From Casimicrobium huifangae (GTDB taxonomy: Bacteria > Pseudomonadota > Gammaproteobacteria > Burkholderiales > Casimicrobiaceae): a DNA stretch of 64,000 bases. The position numbers were made by a program, and so were the translations under genes. Under the pieces are notes generated by a model. That model saw nothing but the letters and a program-made list of their open reading frames with translations. It ran no database searches and was not told where the DNA came from. The DNA is taken from assembly GCF_009746125.1 (NCBI RefSeq), contig NZ_CP041352.1, forward strand, positions 2,774,436 to 2,838,435, read 5' to 3'. Shown here in pieces: positions 34,304 through 41,988 of this stretch; within the stretch, counting starts at the first letter, position 1, and the number at the start of each line of letters is the position of its first letter.

Positions 34304-34320
34304 TGTTCCAAGTTGGAACA
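34304..34320. promoter_or_regulatory. Inverted repeat TGTTCC-N5-GGAACA upstream of xdhC
   Basis: The sequence TGTTCCAAGTTGGAACA is a perfect 6-bp inverted repeat with a 5-bp spacer, ending 43 bp before the -24 element of a sigma-54-type promoter. This is the expected form of an enhancer for a Fis-type activator. The half-site GTTCC also occurs upstream of the AcoR-like regulator (21601 and 21660). Confidence 0.6.
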
Positions 34321-34363
34321 ACTGGCCGCATGTCCCAGCCGACTCTCTCGGCGAACGCCGGTC

Positions 34364-34377
34364 GGCACGCAACCTGC
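34364..34377 (+). promoter_or_regulatory. Sigma-54-type promoter upstream of xdhC
   Basis: GGCACGCAACCTGC: GG and GC are exactly 10 bp apart, the -24 box GGCACG is a perfect match and the -12 box is CTGC (consensus TTGC). It reads toward xdhC, whose ATG is about 170 bp downstream after a repeat. The gap 34185-34544 contains this, the inverted repeat at 34304-34320 and the repeats at 34444-34493; I see no other gene. Confidence 0.6.
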
Positions 34378-34443
34378 ATTCAGCTCGCACCCAGCGTAAG
34401 ATTCGCTAGTCGTATCGCCACGATATCGTGGCGGTGCCGCTCG

Positions 34444-34493
34444 TGGTTCGACAAGCTCACCACGAACGGGAAGAATCGCTCACCACGAACGGA
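34444..34493. repeat. Dispersed repeat TGGTTCGACA family, full copy plus partial copy
   Basis: The full copy (34444-34469) reads TGGTTCGACAAGCTCACCAC then GAACGG; a partial tandem copy GCTCACCACGAACGGA follows at 34478-34493. Its position between the sigma-54-type promoter and the xdhC start means it is transcribed in the leader. Related copies are at 3497-3522 and 35571-35596. Confidence 0.87.
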
Positions 34494-34544
34494 CTGATAG
34501 ACCGCCCCCTGCTTCGACAAACCGCAACCTTTGACAACACGATC

Positions 34545-35552
34545 ATGGACAACCTCGACCTCGACGTTCTCAAAACCGCCCTCGCCTGGACTGACAGTGG
34601 TCGCCGGGCGACGCTGGGCACGGTGGTGCGCACCTGGGGCAGCGCGCCGCGGCCGATTGGCGCGATGATGGCGATTCGTGATGACGGGCAGGTGATTGGC
34701 TCGGTGTCGGGCGGCTGCATTGAGGATGACCTGATCGCCAAGGTGAAGGACGGCAAGCTCGCCGCGCGGCTGCCGGAGAGTGTTCGCTACGGTGTGTCAG
34801 CCGATCAGGCGCATCAGTTTGGCCTGCCCTGCGGCGGCACGGTGGAGATGGTGCTGGAGCCGCTGACGCCGCAGAGCGATATTCGCGGCCTGCTCGCCGA
34901 TCTGGAGGCGCATCGCATTGTGAAGCGCACACTGAACCTGGCCACCGCCGTCACCCACCGCGCCGATGCCACCGGCGCCGACGTGCTGGCCTTTGACGGC
35001 AACACGCTCACCACCATTCACGGCCCGCGCTACCGGCTGCTGATCATCGGCGCCGGCCAGCTCTCGAAGTATCTGGCGACGATGGCGATCCCGCTCGACT
35101 ATCAGGTGACGGTGTGCGACCCGCGCGACGAGTATCAGGAGCAATGGCACGATCTTCCGCAGGTGACCATGACCAAAGAGATGCCGGACGACACGGTAAT
35201 CGCGATGAATCTGGATCGCAACAGCGCGGTGGTGGCGCTGACGCACGACCCGAAGCTGGACGATCTGGCGTTGATGGAGGCGCTCAAGTCACCGGCGTTC
35301 TACGTGGGCGCACTGGGTTCGAGGCGCAACAACGACAAGCGCCGCGAGCGGCTGCTGGAGTTTGACGTGACGGCCGAGGAGCTGACCAAGCTGCGCGGCC
35401 CGGTCGGCCTCGACATCGGCGCCAAGACGCCAAGCGAAATCGCCATCTCCATCCTCGCCGAAATGACGGCGATGAAACGCGGCGTGACGATGACGCGCAG
35501 CAAGAGCGAAGTGCCGGCGGCGGCAACCACTTCGGCGGGGTGTGCGCTGTAG
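34545..35552 (+). CDS. XdhC/CoxI family molybdenum-enzyme maturation protein
   Basis: Maturation factor of molybdenum hydroxylases, which binds the molybdenum cofactor and promotes its sulfuration and insertion. The 335 residues start at ATG 34545 (MDNLDLDVLKTALAW). The N-terminal XdhC domain has TVVRTWGSAPRPIGAMMAI, SGGCIEDDL and PCGGTVEMVLEPL; the C-terminal Rossmann domain has LLIIGAGQLSKYLATMA and VGALGSRRNN. CoxI/CoxF-type genes are normally inside cox clusters; here it is about 13 kb from the coxSLMDEG genes and has its own sigma-54-type promoter. It may serve either or both molybdenum enzymes in this window. Confidence 0.93.
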   Translation: MDNLDLDVLKTALAWTDSGRRATLGTVVRTWGSAPRPIGAMMAIRDDGQVIGSVSGGCIEDDLIAKVKDGKLAARLPESVRYGVSADQAHQFGLPCGGTVEMVLEPLTPQSDIRGLLADLEAHRIVKRTLNLATAVTHRADATGADVLAFDGNTLTTIHGPRYRLLIIGAGQLSKYLATMAIPLDYQVTVCDPRDEYQEQWHDLPQVTMTKEMPDDTVIAMNLDRNSAVVALTHDPKLDDLALMEALKSPAFYVGALGSRRNNDKRRERLLEFDVTAEELTKLRGPVGLDIGAKTPSEIAISILAEMTAMKRGVTMTRSKSEVPAAATTSAGCAL

Positions 35553-35570
35553 GTGCTCCGTTCGACGTGG

Positions 35571-35596
35571 TGGTTCGACAAGCTCACCACGAACGG
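35571..35596. repeat. Dispersed 26-bp repeat, copy 3 (TGGTTCGACA family)
   Basis: TGGTTCGACAAGCTCACCAC followed by GAACGG, identical to the copy at 34444-34469. It lies 19 bp after the xdhC stop, so xdhC is bracketed by two copies of the same element. Confidence 0.87.
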
Positions 35597-35616
35597 ATTA
35601 CGAACACGAGGTAAAT

Positions 35617-35726
35617 CGTAGGGCGGGACGCTCGCGGTCCCGCCTCGTGTCGTTGCCGCAGGCCTGTCAGCCGATGGGCGCGTTGCGCCACTGCTTTCGG
35701 CGGCACCGCTAGCGTGCCGCCCTACG
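35617..35726. repeat. 110-bp GTAGGGCGGG-ended repeat, copy A
   Basis: Begins CGTAGGGCGGGACGCTCGCG and ends AGCGTGCCGCCCTACG, so the ends are inverted repeats; inside are two smaller hairpins (GCGGTCCCGCC side and GGCGGCACCGC side). Copy B at 35879-35987 has the same architecture and about the same length. No coding sequence is present. The 35553-35998 gap is almost entirely made of such elements. Confidence 0.88.
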
Positions 35727-35840
35727 ACATGACCACCCGATCGCACGCCCCGTAGGTGCACACTTGTGCGCGCTGCGCAAGCAAAAAACCAGACCGAAGT
35801 GCCTGCGCTTGCGTACCGTCACATGAGTCTGGCGGCCTCA

Positions 35841-35871
35841 CGGTCTGGATTCCCGCCTTCGCCGGAATGAC
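35841..35871 (-). repeat. Dispersed 31-bp repeat, copy 3 (reverse orientation)
   Basis: On the minus strand it reads GTCATTCCGGCGAAGGCGGG then AATCCAGACCG, matching copies at 31910-31940 and 31982-32012. It sits between copies A and B of the 110-bp repeat. Confidence 0.85.
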
Positions 35872-35878
35872 AAATGAT

Positions 35879-35987
35879 CGTAGGGCGGGACGCTTGCGGT
35901 CCCGCCTTGTGTCGTTGCCGCAGGCTGATCGGTCACGGGGCGCGGTAAGCCACCGCGTTCGGCGGCACCGCTAGCGTGCCGCCCTAC
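35879..35987. repeat. 109-bp GTAGGGCGGG-ended repeat, copy B
   Basis: CGTAGGGCGGGACGCTTGCG at the left end and AGCGTGCCGCCCTAC at the right end; the shared core includes GTGTCGTTGCCGCAGGC. It differs from copy A mainly in the centre, where base changes keep the palindromic arms. This conservation of arms over centre suggests selection on structure or mobility. Confidence 0.88.
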
Positions 35988-35998
35988 TGCCGCTGCGC

Positions 35999-36790
35999 CT
36001 AGAACGTCGCCTTGACCGTGCCGAGCTTCTTGCCGAGATCGGCGGACGGCATGTAGCCGACGTTCTTACTGCCATCAGCAAATACGACGTGCGGCACCGG
36101 GCCGACGCCGAGGCGTTTGGCGAGGCCGGCGACGCGCTGCGTCGGGTCGGCGCAGGCTTTGTCCGCTGCGGCTGGGGCTTTGCTGCGCAGCATCCAGTCG
36201 TCGTAGGCCTTGATGCGGTCGGCCGAACACCAGAGGTCGCGCGCCTTGGGGGCGGAATCCTGGCTCAACTGCGCCACCATGAAGGTGTAGACGGTGATGT
36301 CGTCCATCTCGGCGAAGCTCTGGCGCAGCTTTTTGCAATAGCCGCAATACGGGTCTTCAAACACGACGACCTTGCGAGTGCCCTTGCCCTTCACCAGCTT
36401 CACCGCATCGTTGAGCGATTCGCCAGACCAGAGCGCCGGCATTACCTTCGCTTCCATCTCGGCGACCAGCGCCTCCTTGCGCTCGCGGGTGAGGTCACGC
36501 CCCTTGTCTAGATCAACCAGCGAGCCCTGGAAGAGGAAGTTCGCCGTCTCGTTCACGTAGAGCACGTCGGTGCCGATCTGCACCTCGTACAGCCCGGCCA
36601 TCGGCGCCGGGCGGATGGCGTCGATCTTGCCACCACCGTTGATCTTGGGGCCGAGCACCTTGCGGATGTTGTCGGCGACGGCCGGAGCGACCGTGCCGGC
36701 GGGGGTCTGCGCGAGGGCGGGCAACGCGACCAGCACAAGCGCGGTGGCAACACCGGCAAAACGCGCCGCAAGGCGGGAGGCAAACATCAT
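35999..36790 (-). CDS. dsbC: Disulfide isomerase DsbC
   Basis: Periplasmic disulfide isomerase, 263 residues. The signal peptide (residues about 1-28, ending ALA) is clear; the dimerisation domain is 35-100, and the thioredoxin domain has the active site CGYC (C149 and C152, in EDPYCGYCKK) and cis-Pro motif GVGPVPHVVF. A second cysteine pair (WCSAD and ACADP) is structural in DsbC. CGYC is the DsbC rather than DsbG signature. It is followed upstream on the same strand by gltX with a 51-bp gap. The repeat cluster 35571-35987 lies immediately downstream of its stop. Confidence 0.94.
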   Translation of the reverse strand: MMFASRLAARFAGVATALVLVALPALAQTPAGTVAPAVADNIRKVLGPKINGGGKIDAIRPAPMAGLYEVQIGTDVLYVNETANFLFQGSLVDLDKGRDLTRERKEALVAEMEAKVMPALWSGESLNDAVKLVKGKGTRKVVVFEDPYCGYCKKLRQSFAEMDDITVYTFMVAQLSQDSAPKARDLWCSADRIKAYDDWMLRSKAPAAADKACADPTQRVAGLAKRLGVGPVPHVVFADGSKNVGYMPSADLGKKLGTVKATF

Positions 36791-36841
36791 GACTTACTCC
36801 AAAAAACTTTCGTCGCAATCTATGCGTAATGAAACCACAAA

Positions 36842-38281
36842 CTAGACGGTGATCCGCTGCAACGTCTTCTCGCGCCCGAGCGTGAGCATCAGCGCGTCCA
36901 CCGCCGGCGCCTGCGCGACACCCGTGAGCAGCACGCGCAGCGGCATCATTACCTGCGGCGTTTTGAGCGCAAACTTCGCTTGTGCTTCTTTCAGGATCGC
37001 AGCCAGTGCGGGTTTGGCCCATTCCGTCACCGCGAGCTGCTCTTTGACCCAGGCAATCGCCGGTTTGTTCGCGTCGGTCAGATGTTGCGCCAGCAGCGCA
37101 GCGTCGGGCGTGACAGCGTGATAGCAAAAGTGGGCCAGTTCCGCCATCTTGCGCAGGGTGGGGGCGCGTTCGCGCAGCAGCTCGGCGACGGCGAGCGCGC
37201 TCGGCCCGACATTCAAATCGTAGCCCTGCTCGCGCAGGAACGGTTCGAGTTTTGCGGCCAGCACGTCCACCGGCAATCGCTTGACGTGCTCGCCGTTCAG
37301 CCATTCGAACTTTTCAGCGTCGAAGCGTGCAGGTGACGGCGTCAGTGACTCAAGGTTGAACCATTCAACCAGTTGCTGCGGCGTAAAGATTTCGTCGTTG
37401 CCGTGCGACCAGCCGAGGCGCGCGAGGCCGTTGATGATCGCCTCGGGCAGATAACCGTTGGCGGCGTATTCGTTGAGCCCGGTCGCACCGTGGCGCTTGG
37501 AGAGCTTTTCGCCGTCGTTGCCGAGCACCGTCGGGGTGTGGCCGAACACCGGCGGCTCCTTGCCAAGCGCGCGGAAGATGTTGATCTGCCGCGGCGTGTT
37601 CATCACGTGTCCATCGCCACGGATGACGTGGCTGATCTGCATGTCGATGTCGTCCACCACCACGCAGAAGTTGTACGTCGGCACACCGACCTCGCCCACC
37701 GGCGCCTGCCGCGCGATCACCAGATCGTCGAGCTCGCTGTTGGCGATCTCGATGCGGCCCTTCACCGCGTCGTCCCACGCCACCACGCCGTCGTCCGGGT
37801 TGCGGAAGCGGATCACCGGCAGCACACCGGGCGGCGGCGTGAGGCCTTGCTTCGCCACGTTCTCCGGCCGCCAGTGCCCGTTGTAGCGCGGCTTTTCGTT
37901 GTTGGCCTTCTGCTTTTCGCGCAGGGCATCAAGCTCCTCCACACTCATGTAGCAGTGGTAGGCACGGCCGTCGGCCAGCATCTGCGCCACCACCTCGCGG
38001 TAGCGCGGCATGCGCTGCATTTGATAGAAGGGGCCTTCGTCGATATCCAGGCCCAGCCAGGCCATGTCGCGCAGGATACCGTCGGCGCTGGATTCGCTGG
38101 AGCGCTCGAGATCGGTGTCCTCGATCCGCAGCACAAACTGGCCGTTGTGATGGCGGGCATAGGCCCACGCAAACAGCGCAGTGCGGATGTTGCCGAGGTG
38201 CAGGGTGCCGGTGGGTGAAGGCGCGAAGCGCGTGCGAATCGGGGCGCGGGGTCCGGTATCAGTTTTACGGTCAGTCATCAT
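36842..38281 (-). CDS. gltX: Glutamyl-tRNA synthetase
   Basis: Class I aminoacyl-tRNA synthetase of 479 residues that charges tRNA-Glu. The HIGH-type motif is in FAPSPTGTLHLGNIRTALF (about 19-37) and the KMSKS-type motif is KLSKRHGATGL near 262. Length and order (catalytic domain, then C-terminal anticodon-binding helices) are normal. ATG 38279-38281 or the ATG one codon later is the start. It is divergent from the sugar ABC transporter operon, and its 209-bp upstream gap contains the hairpin 38363-38382. Confidence 0.97.
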   Translation of the reverse strand: MMTDRKTDTGPRAPIRTRFAPSPTGTLHLGNIRTALFAWAYARHHNGQFVLRIEDTDLERSSESSADGILRDMAWLGLDIDEGPFYQMQRMPRYREVVAQMLADGRAYHCYMSVEELDALREKQKANNEKPRYNGHWRPENVAKQGLTPPPGVLPVIRFRNPDDGVVAWDDAVKGRIEIANSELDDLVIARQAPVGEVGVPTYNFCVVVDDIDMQISHVIRGDGHVMNTPRQINIFRALGKEPPVFGHTPTVLGNDGEKLSKRHGATGLNEYAANGYLPEAIINGLARLGWSHGNDEIFTPQQLVEWFNLESLTPSPARFDAEKFEWLNGEHVKRLPVDVLAAKLEPFLREQGYDLNVGPSALAVAELLRERAPTLRKMAELAHFCYHAVTPDAALLAQHLTDANKPAIAWVKEQLAVTEWAKPALAAILKEAQAKFALKTPQVMMPLRVLLTGVAQAPAVDALMLTLGREKTLQRITV

Positions 38282-38362
38282 CCAATTTTATTGGCACGCC
38301 ATTGTCGCGAGCCATTGCCCTGGACGATCGGCGCAAATCGCAATTGGGCGCCACGCAGGCGA

Positions 38363-38382
38363 ATTACGGGAAAACCCGTAAT
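38363..38382. promoter_or_regulatory. Hairpin/operator-like palindrome upstream of the sugar transporter
   Basis: ATTACGGG-AAAA-CCCGTAAT, an exact 8-bp inverted repeat with a 4-bp A loop, lies 109 bp upstream of the substrate-binding protein start. It is followed by an AT-rich stretch (ATATATCATCTATATG). It could be an operator of the sugar operon; no regulator gene is present in the window. No T-tract of terminator type follows on either strand. Confidence 0.45.
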
Positions 38383-38490
38383 CATATATATCATCTATAT
38401 GACTTATCATTCCGGCGATTACGTCGCCAGTTAGTTTGTCGCCGGCAATTTGATACTGTTGAGAACTGACGTTTTGAGGAGGACTGTGTT

Positions 38491-39777
38491 GTGAAGAATG
38501 TACGTTTGCGTGCTACGCGCCTGACTGCAGTGACGACGGCACTTGTGGCCATGTCCATGCTGACCGCTCATGCTGCGGATCTGCGCGTGCAGTGCTATTC
38601 CGATGGCAATGAGTGCGAAGTGACCGGCGAAATCGCCAAGCGCTTCGAGGCCGCCAACCCTGGCACCAAAATCATCATCGACAAAGTGCCTTACAAGGCC
38701 GTCGTCGAAACGCTGCCGGTGCAGCTTGCCGCCGGCGAAGGCCCGGATATCGCGCGCGTCACCGATCTCGGTGGCCTGAACAAGTATTACCTTGACCTCA
38801 CGCCACACCTGAGTGCGGCGCGACAGAAGGCATGGCAGGACAATTTCGCGTCCACGCTCAGCTGGTTCCGCGCCGGCCCGACCGACAAGGGCATCTACGG
38901 TCTGATGTCGCAATTGACGGTCACTGGTCTGTATGTGAACAAGACGCTGTTTGAACAGGCCAAAGTGCCGATGCCGCCAGCCACCGCAACGTGGGATGAC
39001 TGGATGGCCGCCGCGAAAAAAGTGGCCGATGCGACCAAGACGCCGTTCGCGGCCGCCATGGATCGCACGGGTCATCGCTTCGCACCGCTGGCTGTCGCCT
39101 ACGGTTCCAAATATTTCGACGCCAAGGGCGGCCCGGTGATTGACGACGGCTTCAAGCTGGCCGCGAACAAGTTCGTGGGTTGGCACAAGTCGGGCCTGAT
39201 GCCGAAAGAAGTGTGGGGCGGCCTCGGCGGCTCTGCCTATCGCGACGCGTTTGAAGAGTTCGCCAACGGCCGTATCGTGCTGTATTACTCCGGCTCGTGG
39301 CAGGTGAACCGCATGGACAAAAACGTCACCAAGTCGTTTGACTGGGCGGTGGCGCCGGCACCCTGCGGCCCGGCGGGTTGCACGGCCATGCCCGGTGGTG
39401 CGGCCTACGTGGGACTGAAGCGCACCAAGGCGCCGGCCGAAGTGGCGAAATTCCTCGACTTCCTGGCGACGGACGCGAATTACGCAGAAATGATGGCGAA
39501 AACGGAAAATATTCCGGCACATCTGGGTGTGGCAAAAGCGGGCGTGACTTACAACGTGTCACCGTTGGCGAAGGCTGCGCTGAACACGTTCGTGGGCGAT
39601 GTTGGCAAGATTCTCAAGCCGAACTTCGATTTGCAGGGCTATCGCCTGAATCGCGCGGTGTTCCAGCCGACGGCGGCACGTCTGGGTCAAGCCATCGCTG
39701 GCGAGATCACCGTTGATGATGCGCTCAAGCGCCTGGCGTCGGATCTAGACGAGCAGGTGAAGGCAGCGGCGAAGTAG
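38491..39777 (+). CDS. Sugar ABC transporter substrate-binding protein
   Basis: Periplasmic carbohydrate-binding protein of the extracellular family 1, 428 residues. It starts with GTG at 38491, chosen because AGGAGG lies 8 bp upstream; the signal peptide is TAVTTALVAMSMLTAHAAD (cleavage about residue 29). The family layout is seen in ANPGTKIIIDKVPYKAVVETL near the start and PDIARVTDLGGLN. It is the first gene of a transporter-glycosidase operon with two MalF/MalG-type permeases, an ATPase and a GH31 enzyme, so an alpha-glucoside is the probable ligand. A 247-bp gap with two hairpins separates it from the permeases. Confidence 0.93.
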   Translation: MKNVRLRATRLTAVTTALVAMSMLTAHAADLRVQCYSDGNECEVTGEIAKRFEAANPGTKIIIDKVPYKAVVETLPVQLAAGEGPDIARVTDLGGLNKYYLDLTPHLSAARQKAWQDNFASTLSWFRAGPTDKGIYGLMSQLTVTGLYVNKTLFEQAKVPMPPATATWDDWMAAAKKVADATKTPFAAAMDRTGHRFAPLAVAYGSKYFDAKGGPVIDDGFKLAANKFVGWHKSGLMPKEVWGGLGGSAYRDAFEEFANGRIVLYYSGSWQVNRMDKNVTKSFDWAVAPAPCGPAGCTAMPGGAAYVGLKRTKAPAEVAKFLDFLATDANYAEMMAKTENIPAHLGVAKAGVTYNVSPLAKAALNTFVGDVGKILKPNFDLQGYRLNRAVFQPTAARLGQAIAGEITVDDALKRLASDLDEQVKAAAK

Positions 39778-39785
39778 TGTGCAGG

Positions 39786-39851
39786 GTGGGCTTCGGCCCA
39801 CCACCCCTGCCTGTCTGCGTCAAAAAAGTGTTGAGCCGTTGTGCTCAACAC
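39786..39851 (+). other. Two intergenic hairpins after the binding-protein gene
   Basis: First hairpin: GTGGGC-TTCG-GCCCAC (39786-39801). Second hairpin: GTGTTGAGC (39828-39836) with GCTCAACAC (39843-39851), 9 bp, loop of 6. Neither is followed by a T-tract. Such structures after a binding-protein gene usually stabilise its mRNA, giving more of it than of the permeases. The rest of 39778-40024 is leader for the permease gene. Confidence 0.7.
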
Positions 39852-40024
39852 GCGCCGCAGCGATCAGCGCCGCAGTTCGCCAGTAAACGTAGTGCAGCTT
39901 TTTACTAAATGCCTCATTCAAGATGGGCGTAGCGCACGATAAGCCACAAAGTCGACTTTAGCCGTTTTCGCGGTTCAGGCCCAATTAAATGGGCGATCCG
40001 GCCAAAAGACGTAAGGATCAAATC

Positions 40025-40942
40025 ATGAAAACCAGACCCGGTACGCCGTGGTTCTTTCTGGCACCGAACGTGATCGTGATCCTGCTGTTCACTTTCGTGC
40101 CGATCGCAATCAACATCTACTACGCGTTCACCGGCGGCGTGAACCTCTACCCGTTGCAACGACCCGGTGTTGGCGTCGAGAACTTCTCCACGCTGCTCGA
40201 ATGCGGCTCATACCTTGACCCGTCGAGTTGCACCAAGGACGTGTTCTGGCGGTCCATTTTCAACACCGCCAAATACGCGTTCTTCCAGGTATCGCTGATG
40301 GTGCTGTTCAGCCTCATCACCGCGCTGGTGCTGAATCGCAAGATCATCGGCCGTGGCTTCTGGCGCGGGGTGTTTTTCTACCCTGTTCTACTCTCTCCCG
40401 TCGTCGTTGCGCTGATCTGGAAATGGATCCTGCAACGCGATGGTCTGCTCAATGCCGCAATGGTGGCCGTTGACGCACCGCCTGTGCTCTGGCTCGCGGA
40501 ACCGGGCTGGGCGTTCTTCTGGGTCACCTTCGTATCCATCTGGGCGCACATGGGCTTTTACATGCTCATTCTGCTCGCCGGCCTGCAGGCCATTCCAGCG
40601 GACTTATACGAAGCCGCGCAGCTCGACAAAGCCTCGCCCTGGCGCTCGCTTACGCGGGTGACGCTGCCGCTGCTGATGCCGAACTTGATGGTGGTGCTGG
40701 TGCTGGCGCTGATCAAGGCGGTGCAGACATTCGACGACGTTTTCGTGCTCACCGGTGGCGGGCCCGGCTCGGCCACCACCTTCATCGTGCAGTTCATCTA
40801 TCACACCGGTTTTGTCGAACCGGTGCGGCTCTACGGCATTGCGGCAGCGGGTTCGTTGTTGCTGGCGCTGGCGCTGGTTGCATTGACGCTGTTGCAGTTG
40901 CGACTATCGAAGGCTGACGAAATGGGGGAGCGCGCGAAATGA
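40025..40942 (+). CDS. Sugar ABC transporter permease 1 (MalF-like)
   Basis: Inner-membrane permease of 305 residues with six predicted hydrophobic segments beginning PWFFLAPNVIVILLFTFVPI. The EAA loop that contacts the ATPase is EAAQLDKASPWRSLTRVTLPLLMP (near 205-228). I chose ATG 40025 (MKTRPGTPW) with AAGGA 7 bp upstream; a start at 39989 lacks a site. It overlaps permease 2 by 4 bp (ATGA). Confidence 0.92.
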   Translation: MKTRPGTPWFFLAPNVIVILLFTFVPIAINIYYAFTGGVNLYPLQRPGVGVENFSTLLECGSYLDPSSCTKDVFWRSIFNTAKYAFFQVSLMVLFSLITALVLNRKIIGRGFWRGVFFYPVLLSPVVVALIWKWILQRDGLLNAAMVAVDAPPVLWLAEPGWAFFWVTFVSIWAHMGFYMLILLAGLQAIPADLYEAAQLDKASPWRSLTRVTLPLLMPNLMVVLVLALIKAVQTFDDVFVLTGGGPGSATTFIVQFIYHTGFVEPVRLYGIAAAGSLLLALALVALTLLQLRLSKADEMGERAK

Positions 40943-41988
40943 AGGCACTCAAGTTCCTCACCCGCACCCGCAACGGACGCAGCCTCGACTGGACGGACTG
41001 GCTGTCCTACGTCTACCTGACGCTGGGCCTCTTCCTGATGTTCGGGCCAGTGATCTGGCTGGTTGGCTCGTCATTCAAAACCGAGGCGGCGCTGAACGAA
41101 TTTCCGCCGTCGTTTCTACCGTACGGGCAGAAGGCGGTGGCGGTGCCCGGCGAAGAAAAAATGAAGCCGGTCTACCGCATCAAACTGCCGGACGGAACCA
41201 CAAAGGAATTGCCCGAAGTGCGCCGCATCGGACTCATGGCCACGCACATTGACCCGGCACGACCGGACGAACCGATTCGCGTCAACGTGAAAGACCGCGA
41301 GCCAGTGCGCGAATTCAAACTCGCCACCGAGAACTACACCGACCTCGGCGGCAAGATCCAGTTCGGCACGTACCTGTGGAACTCCGTGTTCATCACGCTG
41401 GTGGCCACGATTCTCACGCTGCTGTTCAACTCGATGGCAGCGTTTGCTCTGTCGAAATACAAATTCAAGGGCCGCACCTCAGTATTCCTGCTGATTCTCG
41501 GAACCTTGATGGTGCCGCCTGCCATTGTGCTGGTGCCGAATTTTCTGGTGGTATCCGAGCTTGGGATGCTCAACAGTTTGTGGGGCGTCATCTGGCCAGC
41601 GATTGCGACGCCGACTGGCGTCTTCCTGTTGCGGCAATACATGCTCACGATTCCCGACGAACTGCTCGACGCCGCGCGCATGGATCACGCGAGCGAGTGG
41701 CAGATTTACTGGCGCATCGTGCTGCCACTGGCCGCACCGGCGCTGGCGGTGCTGGCCATCTTCTCGGTGATGTGGCGCTGGAATGACTTCCTGTGGCCGT
41801 TGATCGTGCTCTCGAAGAACGAAAAATTCACGCTGCAACTGGCACTCAACGCGTTCCAGGGCGATCTCGTCACGCAGTGGAACTACCTGCTGGCGATGAC
41901 GGTGATCACGCTGCTGCCAATCACCATCGTGTTCGCTTTCCTCCAGAAGTACATCACGCAGGGCATTGCGTCCGCAGGGGTTAAATAA
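40939..41988 (+). CDS. Sugar ABC transporter permease 2 (MalG-like) with a large periplasmic insertion
   Basis: Permease of 349 residues. After the first transmembrane helix ([21 protein letters not shown]) there is a hydrophilic insertion of about 75 residues (about 50-125, [17 protein letters not shown] through [17 protein letters not shown]), much longer than the usual short loop. It is followed by five helices and the EAA loop [21 protein letters not shown]. The extra loop would face the periplasm and could dock the binding protein. It overlaps the upstream permease by 4 bp and the ATPase by 1 bp. Confidence 0.92.
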   Translation: MKALKFLTRTRNGRSLDWTDWLSYVYLTLGLFLMFGPVIWLVGSSFKTEAALNEFPPSFLPYGQKAVAVPGEEKMKPVYRIKLPDGTTKELPEVRRIGLMATHIDPARPDEPIRVNVKDREPVREFKLATENYTDLGGKIQFGTYLWNSVFITLVATILTLLFNSMAAFALSKYKFKGRTSVFLLILGTLMVPPAIVLVPNFLVVSELGMLNSLWGVIWPAIATPTGVFLLRQYMLTIPDELLDAARMDHASEWQIYWRIVLPLAAPALAVLAIFSVMWRWNDFLWPLIVLSKNEKFTLQLALNAFQGDLVTQWNYLLAMTVITLLPITIVFAFLQKYITQGIASAGVK

